Source: Delphinus delphis | Lineage: Eukaryota; Chordata; Mammalia; Artiodactyla; Delphinidae | Direction of reading: 5' to 3' | NCBI RefSeq assembly: GCF_949987515.2 | Contig: NC_082701.1 | Span: 38,395,755 to 38,459,754, forward strand | DNA: 64,000 bases | In this document: piece after piece, positions 11,116 through 24,928 of the stretch | How the letters are laid out: the number at the start of each line of letters is the position of its first letter | Position numbering within the stretch: the stretch's first letter is position 1 | Translations under genes and position numbers: made by a program | The notes under the pieces: model-generated | What the model saw: the letters and a program-made list of their open reading frames with translations, nothing else | Database searches by the model: none | What the model was told of the DNA's origin: nothing

Positions 11116-13878
11116 GTGGACACCTAGGAAGCTAGCGTGGGCACCCTGTTGCCGGCAGGAACACTGAGTAGCCCCAGGCGCACCTGGGTCTGCTAAGCAA
11201 CATCCAGTCCCGTAGCCCTTTAGAGCCCCTCTGTGCATGCCGAGCGTAGGGAAACGCACTGCACTCACTTTTGGAGCGTCTTAATTTCCTCAGCACTCGC
11301 GCACGTTCACGAACACCGTTCTGGCACGTCCCACATGGCGTAGAAGTCTTAGGCGTTGCCCTAGTCTGAGCTGCACTCAGAGTAACCCTCGGCTTCGCAT
11401 TCCATCCAGGACCTCCTGCCTGAAGTCACCATGCCTCCTAGAGGAAGTCGGCTTGCGTTCTGACTGCAGTTTAAGTCCTGTTCTTCCTGTGGCACTGCAG
11501 GCTTTCGAATAGCCTAGGCCCAGAGGAGCAGCTACGGCGTTCCTTGGTTGAGGCAGTTCGCTTGATGCAGAACACCCTACTTCGAGAAGCTGATTCAGGG
11601 AAGGAAACACAGGGTAACCTGTGTCTCTTTGGACTTGTTAGAAACCACAGTGGGGTATGCTGAGTGTGCCCATGGAAACGGGGGCCTGCTGGAACTAGCC
11701 TTGCTTTCCCATTTTGAAGGCCGCATTCATGCTGCGTTGAAGCTGCCTGATATTCCCTGCACTTGATAGTCCTGTAAACACTGTAAGAATGCTTCTGGGG
11801 AGAAAATGAATTTGCTGTCTAAACCAGGTGCTTCCGTGACTGCGGTGTGGTCAGCCTGACAAGCTCTAGCACTGAAAGGAAACTCAACGTGTGAACTTGC
11901 CTCCAGTTGAAGCCCTTAGTAGCCATGTAGATACGGAGGCCTACAGCTCTTTCCATGAGTTCTTAGTCGCTTATATGCTTTATTTTAAAGGAAGTACACT
12001 TCTGAGGACTCCTAATCCTCTCGGGTATGCATCATTTCCCCTCCAAGTTCACTGAGTACCTCCAGAGCCCTGTGGGCCTGCTGCGAAACTTGCAGTCCCA
12101 TTTGTTGATCCCTCGGAGGTCGTCTGTGCGTGCCTAGAGACGGGCAACACACCGTACGTTCCTTGATGAGAGCTACGTTTCCAGAGACCTCGACCGGCCT
12201 CAGGACAACATTGCTGCTGAGTCCGAAGTGCCCAGGAAGACTTTGTCATGGCCCTGGTGTGAGCTGCCATGTGATAACACTCTGTTTTGAATGCTTCGAG
12301 GCTGTTTTGAATGCTTCGAGGCCCTCGTACCTGGAGTCACTCTGCTCGAGGAGAAAGTCAGCATCTTGCCATGCGGTGTCGCTGACGCCACACCCAGCAG
12401 AAACACATGCCTGGAAGTAAGGCCCTGATTTGCCGTGCAGAAGCGGAGGCGTGCAGCAGTTTCCATGAGCCGGTGGCCTGTGCTCTGCGTACCTTTAACG
12501 GCAGCACAGTTTTCTGGACACCTAGGAGGCTAGCGTGGGCACCCAGTTGCCGGCAGGAACACTGAGTACCCCCAGGCGCACCTGGGTCTGCTAAGCAACA
12601 TCCAGTACCGTAGCCCTGTACAGCCCCTCTGTGCTTGCCGAGCGTAGGGAAACGCACTGCACTCTCTTTTGAGGCGTCTTAATTTCCTCAGCACTCGCGC
12701 ACGTTTACGAACTCCGTTCTGGCACGTCCCACATGGCGTAGAAGTCTTAGGCATTGCCTTAGTCTGAGCAGCACTCAGAGTAACCCTCGGCTTCGCATTC
12801 CATCCAGGACCTCCTGCTTGAAATCACCGTGCCTCCTAGAGGAAGTCGGCTTGCGTTCTGACTGCAGTTTAAGTCCTTTTCTTCCTGCGGCCCTGCAGGC
12901 TTTTGAATAGCCACAGGCCCAGAGGAGCAGCTACGGCGTTCCTTGGTTGAGGCAGTTCGCTTGATGCAGAACACTCTACTTCGAGAAGCTGATTCAGGGA
13001 AAGACACACAGGGTAACCTGTGTCTCTTTGGACTTGTTAGAAACCACAGTGGGGTATGCTGAGTGTGCCCATGGAAACGGGGGCCTGCTGGAACTAGCCT
13101 TGCTTTCCCATTTTGAAGGCTGCATTCATGCTGCCTTGAAGCTGCCTGACATCCCCTGCTCTTGACAGGCCTGTAAACCCTGTAAGAATGTTTCTGGGGA
13201 GAAAATGAATTTGCTATCTAAACCAGGTGCTTCTGCGCCTGCGGTGTGGTCACCCTGACAAGCTCTAGCGCTAAAAGGAAACTCAACGTGTGAACTTGCC
13301 TCCAGTTTAGGCCCTTAGTACCCATGTAGATACGGAGGCATGCAGCTCTTTCCATGAGTTCTTAGTCGCTTATATGCTTTATTATAAAGGAAGAAAACTT
13401 CTGAGCGCTCCTAGGCCTCTCGTGTATGCATCATTTCCCCTCCAAGTTCACTGAGTACCTCCAGAGCCCTGTGGGCCGGCTGCGAATCTTCCAGTCCCAT
13501 TTGTTGATCCCTCGGAGGCCGTCTGTGCGTGCCTAGAGACGGGCAACACACTCTACGTTCCTTGAGGAGAGCTACATTTCCAGAGACCTCGACCGGCCTC
13601 AGGACAACATTGCTGGTGAGTCCGAAGTGCCCAGGAAAACTTTGTCATGGCACTTGTGTGAGCTGCCCTGTGATAATACTCTGCTTTGACTGTTTCGAGG
13701 CCCTCGTACCTGCAGTCACTCTGCTCGAGGAGAAAGTCAGCATCTTGCCATGCGGTGTCGCTGACGGCACACCCAGCAGAAACACACGCCTGGAAGTGAG
13801 GCCCTGATTTGCCGTGCAGAAGCGGAGGCGTGCAGCAGTTTCCATGAGCCGGTGGCCTGTGCTCTGCGTACCTTTAAC
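11116..13878 (+). repeat. D5 dimer (X 11116-12499, Y 12500-13878)
   Basis: Full-length unit. The X has gactgcag at 11462-11469 instead of gaccgcag. This CpG-to-TpG state is the Y-type base; it appears here first and then in every X from D9 onward, but not in D6-D8. The Y has the X-like agggaaacg, as in D4. Confidence 0.95.
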
Positions 13879-16641
13879 GTGGACACCTAGGAAGCTAGCG
13901 TGGGCACCCTGTTGCCGGCAGGAACACTGAGTAGCCCCAGGCGCACCTGGGTCTGCTAAGCAACATCCAGTCCCGTAGCCCTTTAGAGCCCCTCTGTGCA
14001 TGCCGAGCGTAGGGAAACGCACTGCACTCACTTTTGGAGCGTCTTAATTTCCTCAGCACTCGCGCACGTTCACGAACACCGTTCTGGCACGTCCCACATG
14101 GCGTAGAAGTCTTAGGCGTTGCCCTAGTCTGAGCTGCACTCAGAGTAACCCTCGGCTTCGCATTCCATCCAGGACCTCCTGCCTGAAGTCACCATGCCTC
14201 CTAGAGGAAGTCGGCTTGCGTTCTGACCGCAGTTTAAGTCCTGTTCTTCCTGTGGCACTGCAGGCTTTCGAATAGCCTAGGCCCAGAGGAGCAGCTACGG
14301 CGTTCCTTGGTTGAGGCAGTTCGCTTGATGCAGAACACCCTACTTCGAGAAGCTGATTCAGGGAAGGAAACACAGGGTAACCTGTGTCTCTTTGGACTTG
14401 TTAGAAACCACAGTGGGGTATGCTGAGTGTGCCCATGGAAACGGGGGCCTGCTGGAACTAGCCTTGCTTTCCCATTTTGAAGGCCGCATTCATGCTGCGT
14501 TGAAGCTGCCTGATATTCCCTGCACTTGATAGTCCTGTAAACACTGTAAGAATGCTTCTGGGGAGAAAATGAATTTGCTGTCTAAACCAGGTGCTTCCGT
14601 GACTGCGGTGTGGTCAGCCTGACAAGCTTTAGCACTGAAAGGAAACTCAACGTGTGAACTTGCCTCCAGTTGAAGCCCTTAGTAGCCATGTAGATACGGA
14701 GGCCTACAGCTCTTTCCATGAGTTCTTAGTCGCTTATATGCTTTATTTTAAAGGAAGTACACTTCTGAGGACTCCTAATCCTCTCGGGTATGCATCATTT
14801 CCCCTCCAAGTTCACTGAGTACCTCCAGAGCCCTGTGGGCCTGCTGCGAAACTTGCAGTCCCATTTGTTGATCCCTCGGAGGTCGTCTGTGCGTGCCTAG
14901 AGACGGGCAACACACCGTACGTTCCTTGATGAGAGCTACGTTTCCAGAGACCTCGACCGGCCTCAGGACAACATTGCTGCTGAGTCCGAAGTGCCCAGGA
15001 AGACTTTGTCATGGCCCTGGTGTGAGCTGCCATGTGATAACACTCTGTTTTGAATGCTTCGAGGCTGTTTTGAATGCTTCGAGGCCCTCGTACCTGGAGT
15101 CACTCTGCTCGAGGAGAAAGTCAGCATCTTGCCATGCGGTGTCGCTGACGCCACACCCAGCAGAAACACATGCCTGGAAGTAAGGCCCTGATTTGCCGTG
15201 CAGAAGCGGAGGCGTGCAGCAGTTTCCATGAGCCGGTGGCCTGTGCTCTGCGTACCTTTAACGGCAGCACAGTTTTCTGGACACCTAGGAGGGTAGCGTG
15301 GGCACCCAGTTGCCGGCAGGAACACTGAGTACCCCCAGGCGCACCTGGGTCTGCTAAGCAACATCCAGTACCGTAGCCCTGTACAGCCCCTCTGTGCTTG
15401 CCGAGCGTAGGGCAACGCACTGCACTCTCTTTTGAGGTGTCTTAATTTCCTCAGCACTCGCGCACGTTTACGAACTCCGTTCTGGCACGTCCCACATGGC
15501 GTAGAAGTCTTAGGCATTGCCTTAGTCTGAGCCGCACTCAGAGTAACCCTCGGCTTCGCATTCCATCCAGGACCTCCTGCTTGAAATCACCGTGCCTCCT
15601 AGAGGAAGTCGGCTTGCGTTCTGACTGCAGTTTAAGTCCTTTTCTTCCTGCGGCCCTGCAGGCTTTTGAATAGCCACAGGCCCAGAGGAGCAGCTACGGC
15701 GTTCCTTGGTTGAGGCAGTTCGCTTGATGCAGAACACTCTACTTCGAGAAGCTGATTCAGGGAAAGACACACAGGGTAACCTGTGTCTCTTTGGACTTGT
15801 TAGAAACCACAGTGGGGTATGCTGAGTGTGCCCATGGAAACGGGGGCCTGCTGGAACTAGCCTTGCTTTCCCATTTTGAAGGCTGCATTCATGCTGCCTT
15901 GAAGCTGCCTGACATCCCCTGCTCTTGACAGGCCTGTAAACCCTGTAAGAATGTTTCTGGGGAGAAAATGAATTTGCTATCTAAACCAGGTGCTTCTGCG
16001 CCTGCGGTGTGGTCACCCTGACAAGCTCTAGCGCTAAAAGGAAACTCAACGTGTGAACTTGCCTCCAGTTTAGGCCCTTAGTACGCATGTAGATACGGAG
16101 GCATGCAGCTCTTTCCATGAGTTCTTAGTCGCTTATATGCTTTATTATAAAGGAAGAAAACTTCTGAGCGCTCCTAGGCCTCTCGTGTATGCATCATTTC
16201 CCCTCCAAGTTCACTGAGTACCTCCAGAGCCCTGTGGGCCGGCTGCGAATCTTCCAGTCCCATTTGTTGATCCCTCGGAGGCCGTTTGTGCGTGCCTAGA
16301 GACGGGCAACACACTCTACGTTCCTTGAGGAGAGCTACATTTCCAGAGACCTCGACCGGCCTCAGGACAACATTGCTGGTGAGTCCGAAGTGCCTAGGAA
16401 AACTTTGTCATGGCACTTGTGTGAGCTGCCCTGTGATAATACTCTGCTTTGACTGTTTCGAGGCCCTCGTACCTGCAGTCACTCTGCTCGAGGAGAAAGT
16501 CAGCATCTTGCCATGCGGTGTCGCTGACGGCACACCCAGCAGAAACACATGCCTGGAAGTGAGGCCCTGATTTGCCGTGCAGAAGCGGAGGCGTGCAGCA
16601 GTTTCCATGAGCCGGTGGCCTGTGCTCTGCGTACCTTTAAC
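13879..16641 (+). repeat. D6 dimer (X 13879-15262, Y 15263-16641)
   Basis: Full-length unit. The Y carries three variants found elsewhere only in D7: C-to-G at 15293 (destroys a GCTAGC site), C-to-T at 15438 and A-to-C at 15533. Private changes are C-to-G at 16085 and C-to-T at 16286. The 15293 change removes a minus-strand stop and creates an apparent 184-codon frame (14963-15517) that is not a gene. Confidence 0.95.
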
Positions 16642-19402
16642 GTGGACACCTAGGAAGCTAGCGTGGGCACCCTGTTGCCGGCAGGAACACTGAGTAGCCC
16701 CAGGCGCACCTGGGTCTGCTAAGCAACATCCAGTCCCGTAGCCCTTTAGAGCCCCTCTGTGCATGCCGAGCGTAGGGAAACGCACTGCACTCACTTTTGG
16801 AGCGTCTTAATTTCCTCAGCACTCGCGCACGTTCACGAACACCGTTCTGGCACGTCCCACATGGCGTAGAAGTCTTAGGCGTTGCCCTAGTCTGAGCTGC
16901 ACTCAGAGTAACCCTCGGCTTCGCATTCCATCCAGGACCTCCTGCCTGAAGTCACCAATGCCTCCTAGAGGAAGTCGGCTTGCGTTCTGACCGCAGTTTA
17001 AGTCCTGTTCTTCCTGTGGCACTGCAGGCTTTCGAATAGCCTAGGCCCAGAGGAGCAGCTACGGCGTTCCTTGGTTGAGGCAGTTCGCTTGATGCAGAAC
17101 ACCCTACTTCGAGAAGCTGATTCAGGGAAGGAAACACAGGGTAACCTGTGTCTCTTTGGACTTGTTAGAAACCACAGTGGGGTATGCTGAGTGTGCCCAT
17201 GGAAACGGGGGCCTGCTGGAACTAGCCTTGCTTTCCCATTTTGAAGGCCGCATTCATGCTGCGTTGAAGCTGCCTGATATTCCCTGCACTTGATAGTCCT
17301 GTAAACACTGTAAGAATGCTTCTGGGGAGAAAATGAATTTGCTGTCTAAACCAGGTGCTTCCGTGACTGCGGTGTGGTCAGCCTGACAAGCTCTAGCACT
17401 GAAAGGAAACTCAACGTGTGAACTTGCCTCCAGTTGAAGCCCTTAGTAGCCATGTAGATACGGAGGCCTACAGCTCTTTCCATGAGTTAGTCGCTTATAT
17501 GCTTTATTTTAAAGGAAGTACACTTCTGAGGACTCCTAATCCTCTCGGGTATGCATCATTTCCCCTCCAAGTTCACTGAGTACCTCCAGAGCCCTGTGGG
17601 CCTGCTGCGAAACTTCCAGTCCCATTTGTTGATCCCTCGGAGGTCGTCTGTGCGTGCCTAGAGACGGGCAACACACCGTACGTTCCTTGATGAGAGCTAC
17701 GTTTCCAGAGACCTCGACCGGCCTCAGGACAACATTGCTGCTGAGTCCGAAGTGCCCAGGAAGACTTTGTCATGGCCCTGGTGTGAGCTGCCATGTGATA
17801 ACACTCTGTTTTGAATGCTTCGAGGCTGTTTTGAATGCTTCGAGGCCCTCGTACCTGGAGTCACTCTGCTCGAGGAGAAAGTCAGCATCTTGCCATGCGG
17901 TGTCGCTGACGCCACACCCAGCAGAAACACATGCCTGGAAGTAAGGCCCTGATTTGCCGTGCAGAAGCGGAGGCGTGCAGCAGTTTCCATGAGCCGGTGG
18001 CCTGTGCTCTGCGTACCTTTAACGGCAGCACAGTTTTCTGGACACCTAGGAGGGTAGCGTGGGCACCCAGTTGCCGGCAGGAACACTGAGTACCCCCAGG
18101 CGCACCTGGGTCTGCTAAGCAACATCCAGTACCGTAGCCCTGTACAGCCCCTCTGTGCTTGCCGAGCGTAGGGCAACGCACTGCACTCTCTTTTGAGGTG
18201 TCTTAATTTCCTCAGCACTCGCGCACGTTTACGAACTCCGTTCTGGCACGTCCCACATGGCGTAGAAGTCTTAGGCATTGCCTTAGTCTGAGCCGCACTC
18301 AGAGTAACCCTCGGCTTCGCATTCCATCCAGGACCTCCTGCTTGAAATCACCGTGCCTCCTAGAGGAAGTCGGCTTGCGTTCTGACTGCAGTTTAAGTCC
18401 TTTTCTTCCTGCGGCCCTGCAGGCTTTTGAATAGCCACAGGCCCAGAGGAGCAGCTACGGCGTTCCTTGGTTGAGGCAGTTCGCTTGATGCAGAACACTC
18501 TACTTCGAGAAGCTGATTCAGGGAAAGACACACAGGGTAACCTGTGTCTCTTTGGACTTGTTAGAAACCACAGTGGGGTATGCTGAGTGTGCCCATGGAA
18601 ACGGGGGCCTGCTGGAACTAGCCTTGCTTTCCCATTTTGAAGGCTGCATTCATGCTGCCTTGAAGCTGCCTGACATCCCCTGCTCTTGACAGGCCTGTAA
18701 ACCCTGTAAGAATGTTTCTGGGGAGAAAATGAATTTGCTATCTAAACCAGGTGCTTCTGCGCCTGCGGTGTGGTCACCCTGACAAGCTCTAGCGCTAAAA
18801 GGAAACTCAACGTGTGAACTTGCCTCCAGTTTAGGCCCTTAGTACCCATGTAGATACGGAGGCATGCAGCTCTTTCCATGAGTTCTTAGTCGCTTATATG
18901 CTTTATTATAAAGGAAGAAAACTTCTGAGCGCTCCTAGGCCTCTCGTGTATGCATCATTTCCCCTCCAAGTTCACTGAGTACCTCCAGAGCCCTGTGGGC
19001 CGGCTGCGAATCTTCCAGTCCCATTTGTTGATCCCTCGGAGGCCGTCTGTGCGTGCCTAGAGACGGGCAACACACTCTACGTTCCTTGAGGAGAGCTACA
19101 TTTCCAGAGACCTCGACCGGCCTCAGGACAACATTGCTGGTGAGTCCGAAGTGCCCAGGAAAACTTTGTCATGGCACTTGTGTGAGCTGCCCTGTGATAA
19201 TACTCTGCTTTGACTGTTTCGAGGCCCTCGTACCTGCAGTCACTCTGCTCGAGGAGAAAGTCAGCATCTTGCCATGCGGTGTCGCTGACGGCACACCCAG
19301 CAGAAACACACGCCTGGAAGTGAGGCCCTGATTTGCCGTGCAGAAGCGGAGGCGTGCAGCAGTTTCCATGAGCCGGTGGCCTGTGCTCTGCGTACCTTTA
19401 AC
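16642..19402 (+). repeat. D7 dimer, 2 bp short (X 16642-18023, Y 18024-19402)
   Basis: The X is 1382 bp. It has one extra A at 16957/16958 (caccaatgcc for caccatgcc) and lacks three bases after 17488 (gagttag for gagttcttag). The Y is 1379 bp and repeats the three D6 variants at 18054, 18199 and 18294. It lacks the D6 private changes at the positions equivalent to 16085 and 16286. Confidence 0.95.
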
Positions 19403-22165
19403 GTGGACACCTAGGAAGCTAGCGTGGGCACCCTGTTGCCGGCAGGAACACTGAGTAGCCCCAGGCGCACCTGGGTCTGCTAAGCAACATCCAGTCCCGT
19501 AGCCCTTTAGAGCCCCTCTGTGCATGCCGAGCGTAGGGAAACGCACTGCACTCACTTTTGGAGCGTCTTAATTTCCTCAGCACTCGCGCACGTTCACGAA
19601 CACCGTTCTGGCACGTCCCACATGGCGTAGAAGTCTTAGGCGTTGCCCTAGTCTGAGCTGCACTCAGAGTAACCCTCGGCTTCGCATTCCATCCAGGACC
19701 TCCTGCCTGAAGTCACCATGCCTCCTAGAGGAAGTCGGCTTGCGTTCTGACCGCAGTTTAAGTCCTGTTCTTCCTGTGGCACTGCAGGCTTTCGAATAGC
19801 CTAGGCCCAGAGGAGCAGCTACGGCGTTCCTTGGTTGAGGCAGTTCGCTTGATGCAGAACACCCTACTTCGAGAAGCTGATTCAGGGAAGGAAACACAGG
19901 GTAACCTGTGTCTCTTTGGACTTGTTAGAAACCACAGTGGGGTATGCTGAGTGTGCCCATGGAAACGGGGGCCTGCTGGAACTAGCCTTGCTTTCCCATT
20001 TTGAAGGCCGCATTCATGCTGCGTTGAAGCTGCCTGATATTCCCTGCACTTGATAGTCCTGTAAACACTGTAAGAATGCTTCTGGGGAGAAAATGAATTT
20101 GCTGTCTAAACCAGGTGCTTCCGTGACTGCGGTGTGGTCAGCCTGACAAGCTCTAGCACTGAAAGGAAACTCAACGTGTGAACTTGCCTCCAGTTGAAGC
20201 CCTTAGTAGCCATGTAGATACGGAGGCCTACAGCTCTTTCCATGAGTTCTTAGTCGCTTATATGCTTTATTTTAAAGGAAGTACACTTCTGAGGATTCCT
20301 AATCCTCTCGGGTATGCATCATTTCCCCTCCAAGTTCACTGAGTACCTCCAGAGCCCTGTGGGCCTGCTGCGAAACTTGCAGTCCCATTTGTTGATCCCT
20401 CGGAGGTCGTCTGTGTGTGCCTAGAGACGGGCAACACACCGTACGTTCCTTGATGAGAGCTACGTTTCCAGAGACCTCGACCGGCCTCAGGACAACATTG
20501 CTGCTGAGTCCGAAGTGCCCAGGAAGACTTTGTCATGGCCCTGGTGTGAGCTGCCATGTGATAACACTCTGTTTTGAATGCTTCGAGGCTGTTTTGAATG
20601 CTTCGAGGCCCTCGTACCTGGAGTCACTCTGCTCGAGGAGAAAGTCAGCATCTTGCCATGCGGTGTCGCTGACGCCACACCCAGCAGAAACACATGCCTG
20701 GAAGTAAGGCCCTGATTTGCCGTGCAGAAGCGGAGGCGTGCAGCAGTTTCCATGAGCCGGTGGCCTGTGCTCTGCGTACCTTTAACGGCAGCACAGTTTT
20801 CTGGACACCTAGGAGGCTAGCGTGGGCACCCAGTTGCCGGCAGGAACACTGAGTACCCCCAGGCGCACCTGGGTCTGCTAAGCAACATCCAGTACCGTAG
20901 CCCTGTACAGCCCCTCTGTGCTTGCCGAGCGTAGGGCAACGCACTGCACTCTCTTTTGAGGCGTCTTAATTTCCTCAGCACTCGCGCACGTTTACGAACT
21001 CCGTTCTGGCACGTCCCACATGGCGTAGAAGTCTTAGGCATTGCCTTAGTCTGAGCAGCACTCAGAGTAACCCTCGGCTTCGCATTCCATCCAGGACCTC
21101 CTGCTTGAAATCACCGTGCCTCCTAGAGGAAGTCGGCTTGCGTTCTGACTGCAGTTTAAGTCCTTTTCTTCCTGCGGCCCTGCAGGCTTTTGAATAGCCA
21201 CAGGCCCAGAGGAGCAGCTACGGCGTTCCTTGGTTGAGGCAGTTCGCTTGATGCAGAACACTCTACTTCGAGAAGCTGATTCAGGGAAAGACACACAGGG
21301 TAACCTGTGTCTCTTTGGACTTGTTAGAAACCACAGTGGGGTATGCTGAGTGTGCCCATGGAAACGGGGGCCTGCTGGAACTAGCCTTGCTTTCCCATTT
21401 TGAAGGCTGCATTCATGCTGCCTTGAAGCTGCCTGACATCCCCTGCTCTTGACAGGCCTGTAAACCCTGTAAGAATGTTTCTGGGGAGAAAATGAATTTG
21501 CTATCTAAACCAGGTGCTTCTGCGCCTGCGGTGTGGTCAGCCTGACAAGCTCTAGCGCTAAAAGGAAACTCAACGTGTGAACTTGCCTCCAGTTTAGGCC
21601 CTTAGTACCCATGTAGATACGGAGGCATGCAGCTCTTTCCATGAGTTCTTAGTCGCTTATATGCTTTATTATAAAGGAAGAAAACTTCTGAGGACTCCTA
21701 GGCCTCTCGTGTATGCATCATTTCCCCTCCAAGTTCACTGAGTACCTCCAGAGCCCTGTGGGCCGGCTGCGAATCTTCCAGTCCCATTTGTTGATCCCTC
21801 GGAGGCCGTCTGTGCGTGCCTAGAGACGGGCAACACACTGTACGTTCCTTGAGGAGAGCTACATTTCCAGAGACCTCGACCGGCCTCAGGACAACATTGC
21901 TGGTGAGTCCGAAGTGCCCAGGAAAACTTTGTCATGGCACTTGTGTGAGCTGCCCTGTGATAATACTCTGCTTTGACTGTTTCGAGGCCCTCGTACCTGC
22001 AGTCACTCTGCTCGAGGAGAAAGTCAGCATCTTGCCATGCGGTGTCGCTGACGGCACACCCAGCAGAAACACACGCCTGGAAGTGAGGCCCTGATTTGCC
22101 GTGCAGAAGCGGAGGCGTGCAGCAGTTTCCATGAGCCGGTGGCCTGTGCTCTGCGTACCTTTAAC
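19403..22165 (+). repeat. D8 dimer (X 19403-20786, Y 20787-22165)
   Basis: Full-length unit. Private C-to-T at 20296 (gaggattcc). The X keeps the older gaccgcag state. The Y is the first to carry cacactgtacg, the form that then dominates the right-hand two thirds of the array. Confidence 0.95.
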
Positions 22166-24928
22166 GTGGACACCTAGGAAGCTAGCGTGGGCACCCTGTT
22201 GCCGGCAGGAACACTGAGTAGCCCCAGGCGCACCTGGGTCTGCTAAGCAACATCCAGTCCCGTAGCCCTTTAGAGCCCCTCTGTGCATGCCGAGCGTAGG
22301 GAAACGCACTGCACTCACTTTTGGAGCGTCTTAATTTCCTCAGCACTCGCGCACGTTCACGAACACCGTTCTGGCACGTCCCACATGGCGTAGAAGTCTT
22401 AGGCGTTGCCCTAGTCTGAGCTGCACTCAGAGTAACCCTCGGCTTCGCATTCCATCCAGGACCTCCTGCCTGAAGTCACCATGCCTCCTAGAGGAAGTCG
22501 GCTTGCGTTCTGACTGCAGTTTAAGTCCTGTTCTTCCTGTGGCACTGCAGGCTTTCGAATAGCCTAGGCCCAGAGGAGCAGCTACGGCGTTCCTTGGTTG
22601 AGGCAGTTCGCTTGATGCAGAACACCCTACTTCGAGAAGCTGATTCAGGGAAGGAAACACAGGGTAACCTGTGTCTCTTTGGACTTGTTAGAAACCACAG
22701 TGGGGTATGCTGAGTGTGCCCATGGAAACGGGGGCCTGCTGGAACTAGCCTTGCTTTCCCATTTTGAAGGCCGCATTCATGCTGCGTTGAAGCTGCCTGA
22801 TATTCCCTGCACTTGATAGTCCTGTAAACACTGTAAGAATGCTTCTGGGGAGAAAATGAATTTGCTGTCTAAACCAGGTGCTTCCGTGACTGCGGTGTGG
22901 TCAGCCTGACAAGCTCTAGCACTGAAAGGAAACTCAACGTGTGAACTTGCCTCCAGTTGAAGCCCTTAGTAGCCATGTAGATACGGAGGCCTACAGCTCT
23001 TTCCATGAGTTCTTAGTCGCTTATATGCTTTATTTTAAAGGAAGTACACTTCTGAGGACTCCTAGTCCTCTCGGGTATGCATCATTTCCCCTCCAAGTTC
23101 ACTGAGTACCTCCAGAGCCCTGTGGGCCTGCTGCGAAACTTCCAGTCCCATTTGTTGATCCCTCGGAGGTCGTCTGTGCGTGCCTAGAGACGGGCAACAC
23201 ACCGTACGTTCCTTGATGAGAGCTACGTTTCCAGAGACCTCGACCGGCCTCAGGACAACATTGCTGCTGAGTCCGAAGTGCCCAGGAAGACTTTGTCATG
23301 GCCCTGGTGTGAGCTGCCATGTGATAACACTCTGTTTTGAATGCTTCGAGGCTGTTTTGAATGCTTCGAGGCCCTCGTACCTGGAGTCACTCTGCTCGAG
23401 GAGAAAGTCAGCATCTTGCCATGCGGTGTCGCTGACGCCACACCCAGCAGAAACACATGCCTGGAAGTAAGGCCCTGATTTGCCGTGCAGAAGCGGAGGC
23501 GTGCAGCAGTTTCCATGAGCCGGTGGCCTGTGCTCTGCGTACCTTTAACGGCAGCACAGTTTTCTGGACACCTAGGAGGCTAGCGTGGGCACCCAGTTGC
23601 CGGCAGGAACACTGAGTACCCCCAGGCGCACCTGGGTCTGCTAAGCAACATCCAGTACCGTAGCCCTGTACAGCCCCTCTGTGCTTGCCGAGCGTAGGGA
23701 AACGCACTGCACTCTCTTTTGAAGCGTCTTAATTTCCTCAGCACTCGCGCACGTTTACGAACTCCGTTCTGGCACGTCCCACATGGCGTAGAAGTCTTAG
23801 GCATTGCCTTAGTCTGAGCAGCACTCAGAGTAACCCTCGGCTTCGCATTCCATCCAGGACCTCCTGCTTGAAATCACCGTGCCTCCTAGAGGAAGTCGGC
23901 TTGCGTTCTGACTGCAGTTTAAGTCCTTTTCTTCCTGCGGCCCTGCAGGCTTTTGAATAGCCACAGGCCCAGAGGAGCAGCTACGGCGTTCCTTGGTTGA
24001 GGCAGTTCGCTTGATGCAGAACACTCTACTTCGAGAAGCTGATTCAGGGAAAGACACACAGGGTAACCTGTGTCTCTTTGGACTTGTTAGAAACCACAGT
24101 GGGGTATGCTGAGTGTGCCCATGGAAACGGGGGCCTGCTGGAACTAGCCTTGCTTTCCCATTTTGAAGGCTGCATTCATGCTGCCTTGAAGCTGCCTGAC
24201 ATCCCCTGCTCTTGACAGGCCTGTAAACCCTGTAAGAATGTTTCTGGGGAGAAAATGAATTTGCTATCTAAACCAGGTGCTTCTGCGCCTGCGGTGTGGT
24301 CACCCTGACAAGCTCTAGCGCTAAAAGGAAACTCAACGTGTGAACTTGCCTCCAGTTTAGGCCCTTAGTACCCATGTAGATACGGAGGCATGCAGCTCTT
24401 TCCATGAGTTCTTAGTCGCTTATATGCTTTATTATAAAGGAAGAAAACTTCTGAGGACTCCTAGGCCTCTCGTGTATGCATCATTTCCCCTCCAAGTTCA
24501 CTGAGTACCTCCAGAGCCCTGTGGGCCGGCTGCGAATCTTCCAGTCCCATTTGTTGATCCCTCGGAGGCCGTCTGTGCGTGCCTAGAGACGGGCAACACA
24601 CTGTACGTTCCTTGAGGAGAGCTACATTTCCAGAGACCTCGACCGGCCTCAGGACAACATTGCTGGTGAGTCCGAAGTGCCCAGGAAAACTTTGTCATGG
24701 CACTTGTGTGAGCTGCCCTGTGATAATACTCTGCTTTGACTGTTTCGAGGCCCTCGTACCTGCAGTCACTCTGCTCGAGGAGAAAGTCAGCATCTTGCCA
24801 TGCGGTGTCGCTGACGCCACACCCAGCAGAAACACATGCCTGGAAGTAAGGCCCTGATTTGCCGTGCAGAAGCGGAGGCGTGCAGCAGTTTCCATGAGCC
24901 GGTGGCCTGTGCTCTGCGTACCTTTAAC
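22166..24928 (+). repeat. D9 dimer (X 22166-23549, Y 23550-24928)
   Basis: Full-length unit. The X has gactgcag and cctagtcctc (the latter is absent in D1-D8). Private G-to-A at 23723. The final part of the Y (gacgccacac ... catgcc ... gtaagg, about 24813-24849) carries X-type bases, a state shared with D10. Confidence 0.95.

Noticed and set aside
14963..15517. 184-codon minus-strand frame (also at 17724-18278)
   Set aside because: It exists only because the D6/D7 variant (15293, 18054) removes a stop; other dimers break it in the same place. No recognisable domain, and it overlaps other frames of equal quality.
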